Positions 27,901 through 38,410 of a stretch of DNA of 64,000 nucleotides are shown piece by piece; position 1 is the first letter of the stretch, and every line of letters starts with the position of its first letter. The stretch is from Anagrus nilaparvatae (taxonomy: Eukaryota; Arthropoda; Insecta; Hymenoptera; Mymaridae). The notes beneath the pieces were generated by a model. That model worked only from the letters and a program-made list of their open reading frames with translations. It did not search any database and was not told the origin of the DNA. The stretch spans positions 558,001 to 622,000 of the forward strand of contig JAKSXM010000228.1 of the NCBI GenBank assembly GCA_022575985.1. Reading direction: 5' to 3'. The position numbers and the translations under genes were made by a program.

Positions 27901-30900
27901 AAATATTTTTTTATGAATAATGAGAAACTATATAATTTATAATTTATATATAGGAAAAACTTTAAGAATTTATTACTTTATACAAATAACTGTTTCTTTT
28001 TTTATGTGATTCAATAATAATTATATGCATCATTAAAATATATAGTACATTTATTTTATATAAAGAATGGATTAATTTTTTTTCTTCTTTTTTTTTCAAT
28101 GATAAATAATAGTTTTTTATGTGTACTGTTATATCAATTTTTAGGTTATAAAATTTTAATCTACTTTAGTTATTAAAGAATTTGTTGAATCCTGAGTGAT
28201 AATTTAGTAGGTTGTTATATGTATTTTGTTTAAAATTATTGAATATAATTTTTCTCGAAAGAGAAATGACATTTCAATGTTATATAAGCAAGTTGCTGAA
28301 TACGAATTTTAAACTATTACTATTTTTAAATAAATTAATATTATGAAATATTAGGATCTAGAACTTTTATATTATTTACAACTAACGTTTATATTCTTGT
28401 ATTGTTCGCTTCAATGAAATGAATTATCATTTTTTAGTGCAATTTTTTTCATTAATAATCTGTAAAAGAATAAATTGACATTCAAAAATATTTAACTAGG
28501 AAGTGATAGGTCTTATTTATAATTTATCAGAATGAGACTAAAATAATAGGTAAATATAAATAATTTGAGCATTTTATATTTTTCTTGTCAAAGAACTGAG
28601 GGCAAAAAACGCATCAACGACCCTTTGTCATAAAATAAAAATAAATAAAATTACAATATAAAAGCGAAATTACGTGCGATTTGAGCCATTCTAAAAAAAG
28701 TTCTGATGAGCTTCTTTCCGAAAATACCAGAATATTAGTAAAATATTAGATCCAAACTGCGTTCAAATTGAAAAACATGTTCCAACAAGAAATCAATTGT
28801 CTTGATTATTAACAAATTCCAAACATGTTTAGAATAAAAAAAAAGATTAGCGCAGGTATATTTAACTCGTATATCATAATCATCACGCACGCCGACCAAA
28901 GCGAACGAACAAGAAGTGTGTTTATAAAATTTTTTTTGTACTTTTGTGGTAATACACAGCATACCTTGCAGGTATATTAGTTAGTTCTTCGACCTTGCAG
29001 TATCTATACAGGTTGTGACCAGTTAAAACTCGTCTATAAATATATAGTCGAAGAAAAGAAATAAATATAATATTGAAAAGAAAAAAAATGGTACCTACGT
29101 AGTATAGCGCATAAAAATAAAAGACACATGTAACATTACGTGAAACTGCAACACACGCATTATGAAACGCGTACTTATAACAAAAAAAGTTGATAAACGA
29201 CTTTTTTTGTATATAAGAAAATATGTAAGATGAATCAATGCGAATAAATGTGATATTATATATTTAATATTTATTTTCTCCGAGTATTAAGGAAGAAGAA
29301 AATTATAGAAAATTGGATGCAGAAATATATAAATATTGTATTTATGTTGCATTTGTTTTATGCAAGGAAAAAAATATTTTTTTAATGATTTTTATTTCAA
29401 TTACTTTATTTTTTAGTTAAAAATTTTTTTAGACAGACATAAAAATAAATAATTTAATTCTGTAAAAATAATTTGTAAATTTTTTTTATGTATAAAAAAT
29501 GTAAGAAATATGAGACAGTTGAAATTAGTGTAGAATGGAGAATCAATTACCGTACTTTAAATTCTTTTTTGAAACAGTAACGCATGAACCTCACAAGAAT
29601 CATCTTTTAATTTCTGATGGAAGAATTTTTTTTTTTCTCACTGAAAATATTTTTAATGTAAAGAGGAAATAAATTTTTGTAATACTGGAGTGTAAAATTC
29701 TTTTGCGGATTTTTTCCAATCCTGTTTTTACGCTGATGGATCGCACTGAAGTGTTTAGATTCTTAAATTTTACGTACTTGTTGCATAATAATTTTTGATT
29801 TTGAAAATTATTTTTTTAGAATCTAAATATTTTAAAAGCCAGATTTAAATTGATCAATAATTTTTGAAGAGACTTTGACATTTTTAGGTATTCAGAAAAT
29901 CTATTTATAAAGATGAGTAAAGAACGCTCAAAAGACATCTCAGCTTTGTAATTATCTATTGACATCAACAATTTAAAGACTTCTATAATAAAAATTAAAA
30001 TATTTCTATCTCCCTGTCATCAAATTAACTTTAATTTATAGTTTTATAATTTCATTATAATAAAAAAGCACACATAAAAGAATTTATACCGATTCCAATT
30101 ATTTTCACTATAAAGAAATGGACTATAATAGGGGGAGTCGCTAAGTTGTTGGCACACGATTATTATTACTATAAAAAAATGAAAAATAAGATAAATTTTT
30201 TATAATAAAGTAAAACTTTGAGATTAAAGAGACATTAAAACATTCCGTTGGTTGTATATATTTCTCTCCCACGTTGTTTTTAAAGGCTTTAAAACTTGTT
30301 TTTTAAAAAGGAATTTTTTTTGCTGCTTTTATTTACGTTAAATGTAGAATATGTTAAGATTATTATTATCATAAATTTGAAAAGTTTGTTTTATTTTCTT
30401 ATTTTTGGGACAGTTTTTTGGGGTGTACGAGTTTAGCTTTCCAGTAATTCGAGTGAAAATAGAAAATTAAAGAGTTTATTTTGAGTTTAAAAATTATTGT
30501 TTTATTTTACTAAGCCTTTTATATTTTCTCATAAAAATGCTTGTCATACTTTGCTGTCTTCAAATTTACATTGTTTCTTTATACATTTAAAATTAATCTT
30601 TGTGAATTTTATTTTAAATTAAAATAAAATCATGCATTAAATTTACAAAAATTTATATTGTTAATTCCAAACTAATTATCAAGTATTTTGCTCCAATAGT
30701 TCAAAGATACTTTCCATAGATATTGAAATCTAATTATATGCACAAAAACCTGATAATTGCATTTCTAATTAAAAAAAATCAAATTCATTTAACTATTATT
30801 TTTAATTACACTAAAATAAAATCTAACGATCATTTAAAATGGAAAATTTAAATTTACCCAATATCATCAATCTAAATCTCAATAAATCTTTTTCACGTTC

Positions 30901-33900
30901 ATAGAATAATAAAAACCATAAGATTATAATGTTTTTTGGAGTCTAGCCAGTAGTTTATACGCTATAGTTTTTGGTTTTAAGACTTGTACACAATCCTTTT
31001 TTTTTACACTTATTATAAAGCTGAAAATATCATTAAAATAAAAAGTAATATAACAAATTTTTAAGTCTAGCCTCGAAATCTATTTGATCTTTTATTAGGG
31101 GAATAAAGAAAGATTATTAGCAATGACACATTAGGTATGAAATATTTAACAAGCAAGTTATAGAAATTTTCAGACATGTAAAATTTACGAAAATTTATAT
31201 ATTTACAAATTAATTTTTCATTCTTTTTTTAAGGGGTTGTGGGTTATTTTAGGATTTTTTGAGATTTTTTGAGATATTTTAGGTCTAAAAAATACAATTT
31301 TCTATAATTTGCAGTTAACTTGAAAATTTGATTTTACATGTATGCTGCAAAATATTTTTTACAATCTTATGAGTGAATTTAATATTTGATAATAAAGGCT
31401 ATTTTTGGATAATTATAAAGTATTGGCCCTCGCTTCAAATCTAGCCTACGTAATAGCATTCGAAAAGTTGTCAAAAAACTCATGAAATGCCTTTGGAATT
31501 AGACCTCTTTGAGTAAAATATTGTTTCAAATTTTTTGTAAAAAAGTTTATTATGTCGAATGCTATTACTGATTTTCTGGCTCTAAAAAATTGGTGTTACT
31601 CAATAAGGGCCGAAAATACGTCCGGTTTTTATAATAATGACCTTACTATATAAGAATATTTCCCGCAGAAAGTGGAATCTCGCTGTAGCAAGAAGATTTT
31701 TTTTAGTATTTATGGTGATAATTATTGTCAAACCCATGTTGAAACAAAATTGTCAAAAGATCTATAGACATAAAACACAACGTGACCTAACATCAAAATC
31801 ACAAATCCGAAACTCAACCTATAATTAAACAAATAAAAAAATTATAGTACCGCTAAAACAGCCTAGAAAATTCCGCATAAATTTTATAAATTAAAAAATG
31901 TAAATTAATATATTATTAGACCACGAAATAAAATTTTTTTTTAATATCAAAAAAAAAAGTTAATACATAAACAAATAATTAATATTTATAAATTTTTTAT
32001 AAATTTAACATTACGGTGATTTCGTTATGGTCCGAAGAATATTTAGTAATAAAACCTGTAAATTATTACATATAAAGAGTTAAATTATACGAATAGTTAA
32101 TTTTTATTTTTCTGTTAAAAACAAATTTTTTTTTCTCTTTTTTTTATAAGTCAATATTTAATAATTTTAGATAAAAAGTTATAATTATTTATAATTAGTA
32201 TGTAAAATTGGATAATACGCCATGAAAAATGATAATCATATCGATATATACCTATATATATATTTTTTAATTACGTATACTTATAAAAAAAATTGCAGAA
32301 AAAAAATGCATTTTTTTGCATAATCTATAAAATGCCTTAATTACTTGTTTAGATATATAGTAGGTGTAAATACGTAAAAAATTCTGATAAATAAATAAAA
32401 TATGTAATTTTATAGAAAAAATCTAGTTAATATTTTTTTGCAATCAATAATATTTTAAAACAAAATTTTTATGCATAAAATGACACAATTTCCTTATACG
32501 ATTTGTTAATAATTTATGAATTATTTTTATTTTACAGACATTTCAAGATTTGGAGTCGGAGAAGGCAATTATGGGATCGATTGTTTATTGTATACATCAT
32601 AAAGATGGTTGTAAATGGTCGGATGAATTAAGAAAATTAAAAGCACATTTAAATTCATGTAAATATGGTACGATACCTTGTAGTAATAAATGTGGTTCGT
32701 TAATACCAAGAGAATTAATGGATGATCATTTAAAATATGCATGCCCCCAAAGACGAGCTAGATGTGAATTTTGCGCCAAAGAATTTACTGGTTATACTTT
32801 TGAGGTAAATATGTTTTTATTAAATAAAAATTTTGTAAAATTAAGCTTTTTTTTTGCAAAATATTTGAAATAAATTGAAATTTAAAGATAAATTGCTAAA
32901 CATTTTTTTTGGTTTCAAGAATTTTTGTAAGTTTATTGGCTCTGTAGCGCGAATTCAATTTTTATTTAATTTTAAAAAATTCGTATTCATAAAAACGAAA
33001 AAAAATAATGAACTTTAATTTTAAAATTGAATTTAATTCTAAAATACGAGGTTAAATAATGTTACTAGGGTAAATAATTTATAAACTGAATTTTACAAAC
33101 GCTTAATTTTACATTTAAACCGCAAAAATCGAAAAATATTGTCAAAATACATAAAACGAATTAGCCCCTAAAACTCCTCTCATAATGTAATCTTCTTCTT
33201 ACGTGTATAAACTGTCATCGTATATCAGGGGCAATGTTTTCGTATCTTCATTAAAAACTCAATTGGAATAATTTTTAATAAATAAAATTAACATTTCAGA
33301 AACACGTTGGTACATGTGGATACGAACCATTATATTGTGAAAATAAATGTGGAATGAAAGTACAAAGAAGACATTTAGGACAACATAAAATTGGCGAATG
33401 TGCAAAACGTTTAATGGCATGTCGTTATTGTAACAAAGAATTTGTATTCGATACGTTATCAGCACATCATGCAAAATGTGGACGTTTTCCAGTAGCATGT
33501 CCACATCGTTGTGAAACTGCTGTTTTACCTCGAGAAGATCTTGAAGTACATTTAAAAGAACATTGCACTACTCATTTACTTTCATGTACATTTAAAGATG
33601 CTGGTTGTAGATTCAAGGTATATAAAAAAACTTTCTAATTTTTTTTATTGTTTCTATTTTATTTTGTATAGAAAATTAAATATTTATTTTTTCTTAAATC
33701 TAGGGTAACAGATTTTCATTAGACAAACATATAGAAGAATCAACAAAGACACATTTAAATTTAATGTGTAATATGGTATCAAAGCAACAACATCAAATAA
33801 CAAGTTTAAAATCAGCAATTGGTAAACTTTCACTCAATTATTCTGGTACACTTGTATGGAAAATAAGTGATTTTACCTCAAAACTTGCTGAAGCTAAGTC

Positions 33901-36104
33901 AAAAGAAGGTGTTGAACTTATAAGTCCACCATTTTATACTAGTCAATATGGTTATAAATTACAGGTAAACAAAACAGATTTTTATCTACATTGATAATTT
34001 GAATGCAACAAAGAGTTCAATACAAAAAAATTTTCCTTTTTATTTTTTAAAATATTTTTTTTAAAATAACGGTTTTTATTTTCAAACTGTTATAATTTAT
34101 TTAAACGTATTATCATATGCTAATCTTAAATGTATAAAATACTATGACCTTTTTTTACTATTAATTTAACTTTAGACAAGCGACGTGTATCCTAAGATTT
34201 GTTGACATATTTTAAACTTGCTTATTTTTAATCTTATATTTTTTTTGCATTAAATTCTAATTTTATGCAATAATTTAACTCATTACATCAATGTATACGT
34301 ATTTTTATCTTTTAGATGAATTGAATCAGGAGATTCACATAATTAATTTTTGAAAAAAATTTTCATCTTCTTTTTTAATCTATCGGCATTTATAGACTGG
34401 TTATTAAACGTACTTTTAATAATATTAAAGTTACTTTTTGTAGAGATTTATGTAATTGATATTAATTGAATTTTTTTTTTCAATTAAAATTTTTTACAAA
34501 GTTGTATAAATGACTTTAAAGTAATTGCGATCGGTGTTTTCTAACATTTTTTAGTTTATAGATCAATAATGAAAAAAAAATGATTAAAATTTGGCTTGAT
34601 TTTTAAAGTGGAGGTTTAAGATAATTAATTTATGAAATTTTATATTAAAAGCAAGTAAAATAGGAAGTGAAAGTTTTTGATTAATTACAGAAATTGTTGA
34701 CTTGATATCAAATTTTTATTTCTTATGAAATGTTCAAAAAAATTGGTTAATGTATAATTATTAAATTTTCTGATAGAACTTAACGATTGGACAGTTAGAG
34801 TAACGGATCACTTGCAGCTCCGCGTAAAAATATAAAATCAACAGAATTTCAGGGATCTGGTCAAATTCTGGCTTAATTTTTAGGACCCGAATTTCTGTTA
34901 CCGGATAAAGATTACAGAAAATTTTGACTTGATTTTTGGGTTCCTCGAGGGACTTAAGTTCCACTTTTTTAGATAATTTATGGATATCTCTAAAACATTG
35001 TACGCGAGCAAGAGAAATTAAAAAATAATTACTTTAAATAAGTTTTTTACAATTTGTCCTAAAAGGGGAACTTAATTAAATTTTACCAAAGAATCTGAAA
35101 ATAGAATCAAAATTTTCCGGAATTTTTATCTGTTAAAACAAATTAGGGTCCCGGAAACTCTGTTGTTTTTATGTTATTTCTTACCAAGGATATGCCTAAC
35201 TGCTATAATAAAAAATCTTTTATAAATTAAACTAACATTTTTTTACACTTACTAATAGAATAAAATATTCAGGTCTGGCTTAAAAAATTTTAAAAAGTTT
35301 TTTTTTGTCAGACGTTACATGACCAGAAGTTACTTTATTCCCAACCGATGATATATTTTTTTACACTAGTTTTGTGAAAAAAAAATCGTACACGGCTCTT
35401 CATAAAAAAAGAATATAGGTCGGATCATTCTCATTTATAAGAAAAAAACTTTGACCTAGTTGGTGGTACGCGCTACGGTACCATGATATTCATTTTTTTT
35501 TTTCTAAAGTTTATTAGACAAAAAATCCTTTTGCGGTAACCAGAAATATTCAATGCCGCAATAAGATTTTTTCCAACGTATAGTCTCTTTGATACAAAGA
35601 CAGTGCTGAATACCCTATGCGCCATTAAGCACTTAAAATTAAGCAACAAAATGACTAAATAACATTATTAAATAAAAAATTGAACTCTTTGGTACAAAAA
35701 ATTAACAAAAAGTTATCAAAATATCTAATTTTACTATTTATTAATTTCAGGCATCTCTATTTTTAAACGGTAACGGAACAGGCGAAGGTAGCCACATCTC
35801 AATTTACATAAAAATTCTACCAGGCGAATACGATGCATTATTAAGATGGCCATTTTCACACAGCGTATCATTTACATTATTAGATCAAACAACAATAGCT
35901 GAAAAAGCATGTAACATCGTTGAAAGTTTCATACCAGATCCAACATGGAAAAATTTTCAAAGACCAAGTAAAGAACCAGATTCACTTGGTTTTGGATTTC
36001 CACGTTTTGTATCACACGATATTATTAAAAAACGTCATTTTATCAAAGAAGATACTATGTTTTTAAGAGTTAAAATTGATCCAAGTAAAATTGTAGCTGT
36101 TTAA
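9732..36104 (+). CDS. Traf4: TRAF4-type TNF-receptor-associated factor (gene span, five coding exons)
   Basis: Exons 9732-9986, 32538-32804, 33300-33617, 33704-33964 and 35751-36104 join in frame, every junction in phase 0, to give 484 residues. That is about the length I recall for Drosophila Traf4. Residues 1-85 are a basic, low-complexity N-terminus with a poly-Asn tract and no RING finger. Residues ~95-280 carry consecutive TRAF-type zinc fingers rich in Cys/His ('GCKWSDELRKLKAHLNSC', 'CENKCGMKVQRRHLGQH', 'CPHRCETAVLPREDLEVH'). Residues ~326-484 form the TRAF-C/MATH domain ('GTLVWKISDF', 'PPFYTSQYGYKLQ', 'NGNGTGEGSHISIYIKILPGEYDALLRWPF', 'GFGFPRFVSH'). TRAF4 proteins are cytoplasmic adaptors that trimerise through TRAF-C and link receptors to JNK and related pathways. 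Start chosen at ATG 9732 because upstream codons in frame have no ATG. Intron 1 is 22,551 bp and contains a complete unrelated gene on the same strand. Confidence 0.9.
10925..11060. repeat. Degenerate copy of a hairpin repeat family
   Basis: It contains 'gcgaccctttt', 'taaaccccaaatt' and 'ccattctttacttttctgggcacg'. These match in order 'acgacccttgtc', 'acccaaatcg' and 'ccattctttacttttctggacacg' of the clearer copy at 50586-50747. Non-coding. Confidence 0.5.
12000..12135. promoter_or_regulatory. GC-richer island in intron 1, possible conserved element
   Basis: This stretch has phrases such as 'gatgccgcg' and 'ttccggtcgacc' in an otherwise strongly AT-rich intron, and no ORF or repeat structure. 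Intronic islands of this sort in insects are often enhancers, but only conservation could show that here. Confidence 0.25.
17560..18070. promoter_or_regulatory. GC-richer island in intron 1, possible enhancer or alternative first exon
   Basis: It starts with a (CAT)n tract (17602-17621) and includes 'ccgcggggcgag' followed at 17826 by GTGAGT, a strong splice-donor match. It also holds 'cgacacgcgacacgcgg' near 18013. Three overlapping reading frames on both strands are open for ~75 codons, which more likely reflects composition than coding. A transcript starting here and splicing from 17826 to Traf4 exon 2 would have to be non-coding upstream or use another frame. Confidence 0.3.
18527..18875. 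mobile_element. PIF/Harbinger-type MITE with TTA target-site duplication
   Basis: The ends are inverted: 18527 starts 'ggccctctctaccccag', and the reverse complement of the right end is 'ggccctctctacaccag'. Complementarity continues through 'acataatcatgtttgtt.gatat', with a 12-bp duplication in the right arm. The element is flanked by TTA at 18524-18526 and 18876-18878. A three-base TTA duplication with GG-starting inverted ends is the hallmark of the PIF/Harbinger superfamily. No transposase is encoded. Confidence 0.75.
19096..19500. repeat. Two solo ends of the 'TTGCAAAGTCATTT' MITE family and a perfect palindrome
   Basis: 'tagtattgcaaagtcatttcatttgcgag' at ~19098 and 'tagtaatggaaagtcatttcagttgcgag' at ~19448 are direct copies of the arm seen at 8148-8183, about 350 bp apart. 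Between them, 19150-19169 and 19176-19195 form a perfect 20-bp inverted repeat around a six-base spacer. Confidence 0.5.
20153..22831 (+). CDS. Kainate-type ionotropic glutamate receptor, intronless, nested in Traf4 intron 1
   Basis: A single 892-codon ORF carries every part of an ionotropic glutamate receptor, at the usual full length. A signal peptide (1-17) precedes the amino-terminal domain (to ~410). The ligand-binding S1 half starts near 416 ('KTFIVTTRIGSPYVMP') and includes 'DLSITSERQTAVDF', with the agonist carboxylate-binding Arg at 515. TM1 is ~555-577. The pore loop at ~587-600 reads 'SMWLSIGSLMQQG', with Gln at the Q/R site, so an unedited-type pore is predicted. TM3 ends in the gating motif SYTANLAAFLT (~627-637). 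S2 carries Glu718 in 'FFMESTT', which binds the ligand amino group. TM4 is ~808-832. Motifs resemble GluK/kainate rather than NMDA or IR proteins. Related receptor genes usually have many introns, so the intronless structure suggests an old retrocopy. AATAAA follows at 22866. Confidence 0.92.
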   Translation: MKLNYILLITFITIKLSTEESEEDLNSQFTIKIGALYLKNDNYYEETLKNVINHYNSELSNSFNLELIKISNLDKLNYYKLKLSVCQLLETGVSVIFGTRDIKSNKLVSNILKNFDIPLITYNYQYDNNDNNTINVYPSGKILNLVINDVIKYLNRKYFSIIYQTGTALTRLQSIIESKNDNKIFSKMYELESLENIKLLKTENEQNNVYYKLIKELKKSTNVALIIDLETDNLIKFLDIMKNMGLMSDYFTCFITNLDSYYLNFSNINNINSISNITIFKLSGNTTKLSKFNDLESALIYDTVISYANIMELLIKKYLNKEQLNRLKNNIPLSCDLETDKNDIGQLFRKMFIKKIKYGANTGLMKFNDYGERQFELDILNLYSGDTKLIGKWKNNKLLIVNSDNNNDNQVTEAIKSKTFIVTTRIGSPYVMPVSDDSDSSDGRFIGNRKYEGYCIDLINKIEEFLNIKCEFELVPDGKYGSVDPKTKEWNGLIKRLLDLKADFAICDLSITSERQTAVDFTAPFMNLGISILYRKMDKEMPSIFAFMSPLSTEVWIYIITAFVLFSLIITIIAKITPSEEDLNLINSMWLSIGSLMQQGSDILPKTFSLRMNVIFWWLFVLIIVASYTANLAAFLTSQLMENTINDVNDLIKQNKIKYGALEGGSTYSFLKNNNQSIYQRIFNTMLDTKPNVFTKTNDEGVKRVLNNKKKNYAFFMESTTIEYQIERLCDLKIIGNLLDSKGYGIAMPQNSPYRTMMNTAILHLQEKGELHKLKEKWWKLKGGGKCDYLIQDNTALNTNQLGMKDLYGVFLLLLIGSLVSFLISIIEFLWDLKKIAIVKKITPWNAFKSELKFIFNFKLDKKPNPKANPSSKSSLTHISKIKINLVNEVDV
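22866..22871 (+). terminator. Polyadenylation signal of the nested receptor gene
   Basis: AATAAA lies 35 bp after the receptor stop codon. For a gene inside an intron on the same strand, 3' processing here would also end Traf4 transcripts early, so use must be context dependent. Confidence 0.45.
23190..23355. repeat. Degenerate copy of a hairpin repeat family
   Basis: 'ggccttggccataaaaaag.gcccccaatctcag' and 'ttaggccattttttatttttctgaccgcacgag' follow the order and spacing of the 50.6-kb copy. Strongly diverged. Confidence 0.35.
26594..26795. mobile_element. 'TAGGGGTGTG' MITE, copy B
   Basis: The left end is 'ctaggggtgtgcagtttcccgaa'. The reverse complement of the right end is 'gtaggagtgtatcgggtacctgaa', an imperfect terminal inverted repeat. 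It shares internal 'ttcgaaaaagg.ctgca' with 1834-2030. The 64-codon ORF inside is fortuitous. Confidence 0.5.
27390..27720. promoter_or_regulatory. GC-richer island in intron 1, possible regulatory element
   Basis: It includes 'ctgtttcgtcacgtcgcc', the perfect palindrome GTGCGCGCAC (27504-27513), and 'ccaaagtcagtctcgcttggcg'. No frame stays open across it and it shows no repeat structure. The base composition is unlike the surrounding intron. Confidence 0.3.
28610..28700. repeat. Partial copy of a hairpin repeat family
   Basis: 'cgaccctttgtcataaaataaa' and 'attacgtgcgatttgagccattct' match the 50.6-kb copy closely, while the middle is AT-rich filler. Confidence 0.5.
31426..31613. mobile_element. 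Probable small inverted-repeat element
   Basis: 'ggccct' and 'gtaatagcattcga' (31451-31464) recur in inverted orientation on the right ('tcgaatgctattac' near 31556, 'agggcc' near 31607). The ends resemble the 'GGCCCT' termini of the 18.5-kb MITE, but no clear target-site duplication is visible. Confidence 0.4.
32538..32804 (+). CDS. Traf4: Traf4 coding exon 2 (TRAF-type zinc fingers)
   Basis: Preceded by TTTTACAG and followed by GTAAAT. It encodes 89 residues starting 'TFQDLESEKAIMGSIVYC', with Cys/His pairs spaced as in TRAF-type fingers ('CIHHKDGC', 'HLNSCKYGTIPCSNKCG', 'HLKYACPQRRARCEFC'). Confidence 0.88.
33300..33617 (+). CDS. Traf4: Traf4 coding exon 3 (TRAF-type zinc fingers)
   Basis: Flanked by ACATTTCAG and GTATAT. 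It encodes 106 residues with further TRAF-type fingers, including 'CGYEPLYCENKCG', 'CRYCNKEFVFDTLSAHHAKC' and 'CTFKDAGCRFK'. Confidence 0.9.
33704..33964 (+). CDS. Traf4: Traf4 coding exon 4 (start of TRAF-C/MATH domain)
   Basis: Flanked by TAAATCTAG and GTAAAC, with an 86-bp upstream intron. It encodes 87 residues. A short heptad-like segment ('MCNMVSKQQHQITSLKSAIGKL') fits the coiled coil that precedes TRAF-C, then 'YSGTLVWKISDF' opens the MATH fold. Confidence 0.9.
33965..35750 (+). other. Traf4 intron 4
   Basis: A 1786-bp intron. The segment 34750-35520 is slightly richer in GC and has transposon-like phrases ('aggacccgaatttctgttaccgg', 'cgctacggtaccatg'). No coding exon or well-formed inverted repeat is seen. 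Confidence 0.45.
35751..36104 (+). CDS. Traf4: Traf4 coding exon 5 (end of TRAF-C domain)
   Basis: Preceded by TTAATTTCAG. It encodes the last 117 residues and the stop. It holds the most conserved part of TRAF-C ('GEGSHISIYIKILPGEYDALL', 'WPFSHSVSFTLLDQ', 'DSLGFGFPRFVSH', 'DTMFLRVKIDPSK'). Confidence 0.92.
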   Translation, partial: ASLFLNGNGTGEGSHISIYIKILPGEYDALLRWPFSHSVSFTLLDQTTIAEKACNIVESFIPDPTWKNFQRPSKEPDSLGFGFPRFVSHDIIKKRHFIKEDTMFLRVKIDPSKIVAV

Positions 36105-36240
36105 AAATTTTTCTTTTTTTTTTCTATTATTTTTAGTAGTTTTGTGTATATTATTATTATATTTAATTTTTGTTTATTTTTTATTAGTGTGTGTGAGTTT
36201 TTTTTTTAAGTATATATATTTTTATAAGGTACATAATTAT

Positions 36241-36246
36241 AATAAA
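36241..36246 (+). terminator. Traf4: Candidate Traf4 polyadenylation signal
   Basis: AATAAA lies 137 bp after the stop codon. Further AATAAA copies occur near 36590-36610, so the used site is uncertain. Confidence 0.35.
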
Positions 36247-36743
36247 AAATTTCTAATCATAATTATAAACAATGTGATAAGATTATAAAAAAAACAATCA
36301 TACTAAAGATATATACAGCATTCACATTTATATAAATTGGATATTTTTTGATTAATTGAGCCTAAAATGAAATATACTTGTACTATATTATGATGTAAAT
36401 ATTGTGAAAAAAAAATTATTTATGTATGTGTAAAAATATGTGATTATTATATATATATGTGTGTTTTTAAAAATAGCGTTTTAGGGTAATAATAATTGTC
36501 ATAAAATTTTATTATATACAATTATCTATCACCACAGTATATTATGTAGTATAAATATTAGATTTATTTGAGTTTATATCAAAGATTTTGAAATAAAAAA
36601 ATAAATTTTAATTATTTGAAAATATAATTTTTTTTATTTATTTGATTTTTTTTCATCCTTGCATTGTTACGTTAACATAAAAATGCTTACATTTGTTGAT
36701 TTATGGTTTTAAATTTTATAGCGTTTGAAAAAATTAGTTTACT

Positions 36744-36867
36744 AGGGTGACTGTAACAATTAGTGACAAAAGTTTTCCCTATTAATGACCACTCGTCTTC
36801 AATAAGAATAATATGGGTATTGGACATTAATTGGGGAGTGGTCATAGATTGGTAAAGTTACCCTATA
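36744..36867. mobile_element. Small MITE with 'TAGGGTRACT' inverted ends
   Basis: The left end 'tagggtgactgtaacaatta' and the reverse complement of the right end 'tagggtaactttaccaatct' match at most positions, and a second inverted block 'atgaccact' / 'agtggtcat' lies inside. TA at both ends fits a Tc1/mariner-like insertion. Confidence 0.5.
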
Positions 36868-37113
36868 TTTTTTTCAATGTATTAAAATTATTGAAAATTA
36901 ATTTTTTTTTTAATCCCCCCCCCCATTCTCTAAGTTACAATCCATTCATAAAAGCCTCTAGGCTTATATTAAAAAATGAAACTTCTTGGAATACCTGAAA
37001 AAGGACGAACTCGTATAATATTCATTTTTTTAATGCCAATAAATACCTTGTCTGTCTGCAATTGTCATAAATGTATTGCCAATTTTCGGGCACTTCCGGT
37101 AATCTTATTCCTT

Positions 37114-37340
37114 TTACGGGGTTGTATAGTTTGTGGCCACCACCAGATTTGGTCTACTAAAGGTTTTTGAGTCGATTTTCACGAAAATCGGGGTCTTTTC
37201 TATGAGAAATTGGGGCTTCACCTTTAAATTTGCAAAATCTACCCTTAAAAACGGGTATTTTTTATGTATTCGAATTTTAAGTAGCCAGATTTGGTCCACA
37301 TGGGTTTTTTGGGTTGCTGATCACTAATTTAGGGGACTTT
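37114..37340. repeat. Dispersed repeat fragment, copy B
   Basis: Relative of 1-240 (same ordered phrases). 'agatttggtc.ac' occurs twice inside, at ~37144 and ~37289, suggesting an internal duplication. Overlapping ORFs on both strands (37114-37299 and 37133-37327) are by-products of this repeat. Confidence 0.5.
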
Positions 37341-37559
37341 TTTGGAAAAATTAATATTTTACCTTAATCATTAGTAAAAAATAAGTAAATTAAAAAAAAA
37401 ATATTAAAGAAAAAAATTATAATCCTTTTTAATATTACATTAATAAAAAAAAATTTAAGAATTTATTAAAATAAAATTTTTAACCATAAAATTTGCAAAT
37501 ATTTTTGTATAAAACATGGCCAATGAAGTTAAAATTATAAATAGTAGGAGAATCGCAAA

Positions 37560-38410
37560 AAATGCTTTTCTTTATGTATGGTCACGTGATGGTGCTAATG
37601 GGATTGCAAAAGGGTACGTGGTAAGGAATGTAAGGCGAGAGCTGTTACTCAACGAATTAATGGTACAAGAAGGGTATTAGTATTTTCAACACACAGAAAC
37701 CTAGAGCTCTTAGCCAGTAGTCGGATGTGGTACCTTGACGGTGCCTTTAAGGTTTTGCCATCAATTTTTTATCAATTATATACTGTACTTGGTACATATA
37801 ACCAAAATTCAGCTGATCCAGATTCGCTTATTGTAGCTTTTCCTTAAACTTACTGTTTATTAACATCAAAGGAAACCAATCAATACCAAATTTGTCTTTG
37901 GGCATTAGTTTCATCAGCAGAATATTGCGGTATATTGAATCTGGTGCCAAGAACAATAATGACTAAATTTTCAACCATCCATTATTATAATACAGCAAAA
38001 AATATGTTTCCAAATGCACCAATCTCTACGTGTTTTTTCCATCTAAGTCAAAATCTTTATAGAAAAATTCAGTCTTTGGGATTAAAGACTGCTTATAATG
38101 ACCCTAATGATACTGAGCTTAAGGATTACATTCACATGACTGCAGCACTTGAATTTATTCCGGTTGGTGATGTTGCATCAATTTTGCGTTATCTAAAAGA
38201 TTATGCTCCAGAAAGTATAGATGAATTTATGAATTACTTTAAAGTTGACACACACTGACTAACTACAGTAGAACAAATAACGCCAGCGAAGGCTGGCACG
38301 CATGGTTTCGATTATTAGTTGGAAAAAATCATCCCGACATATTTTCTGCCATTGAAGAATTCAAAAAAGAACAAGGAGATATGGAGATCCAAGTACTTCA
38401 GCTATCCCTA
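37560..38410 (+). pseudogene. Broken MULE transposase with FLYWCH zinc finger
   Basis: Pieces of one protein lie in order in different frames. 37599-37695 reads 'WDCKRVRGKECKARAVTQR', a FLYWCH-type zinc finger (W-x-C, then C-K-A-R, then His). 37728 onward reads 'WYLDGAFKVLPSIFYQLYTV', with the first catalytic Asp of the MULE domain, and then a stop. 37935-38258 reads '...FPNAPISTCFFHLSQNLYRKIQ', the conserved C-x-x-H segment. From 38262 another frame reads 'TNNASEGWHAWFRLLVGKNH', the segment with the catalytic Glu. Stops and frameshifts separate them, so the transposase is dead. MULE-type elements cut and paste through a DDE RNase H fold. Confidence 0.8.

Larger units (their letters stand above)
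22872..32537 (+). other. Traf4 intron 1, part after the nested receptor gene
   Basis: AT-rich, with no exon that I can support. It holds degenerate hairpin-repeat copies near 23190-23355 and 28610-28700, a small inverted-repeat element at 26594-26795, a GC-richer island at 27390-27720, and a weak inverted-repeat element at 31426-31613. The region 24929-25135 has somewhat higher GC and an open 68-codon frame, but no splice signals or domain support a gene. Confidence 0.5.
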
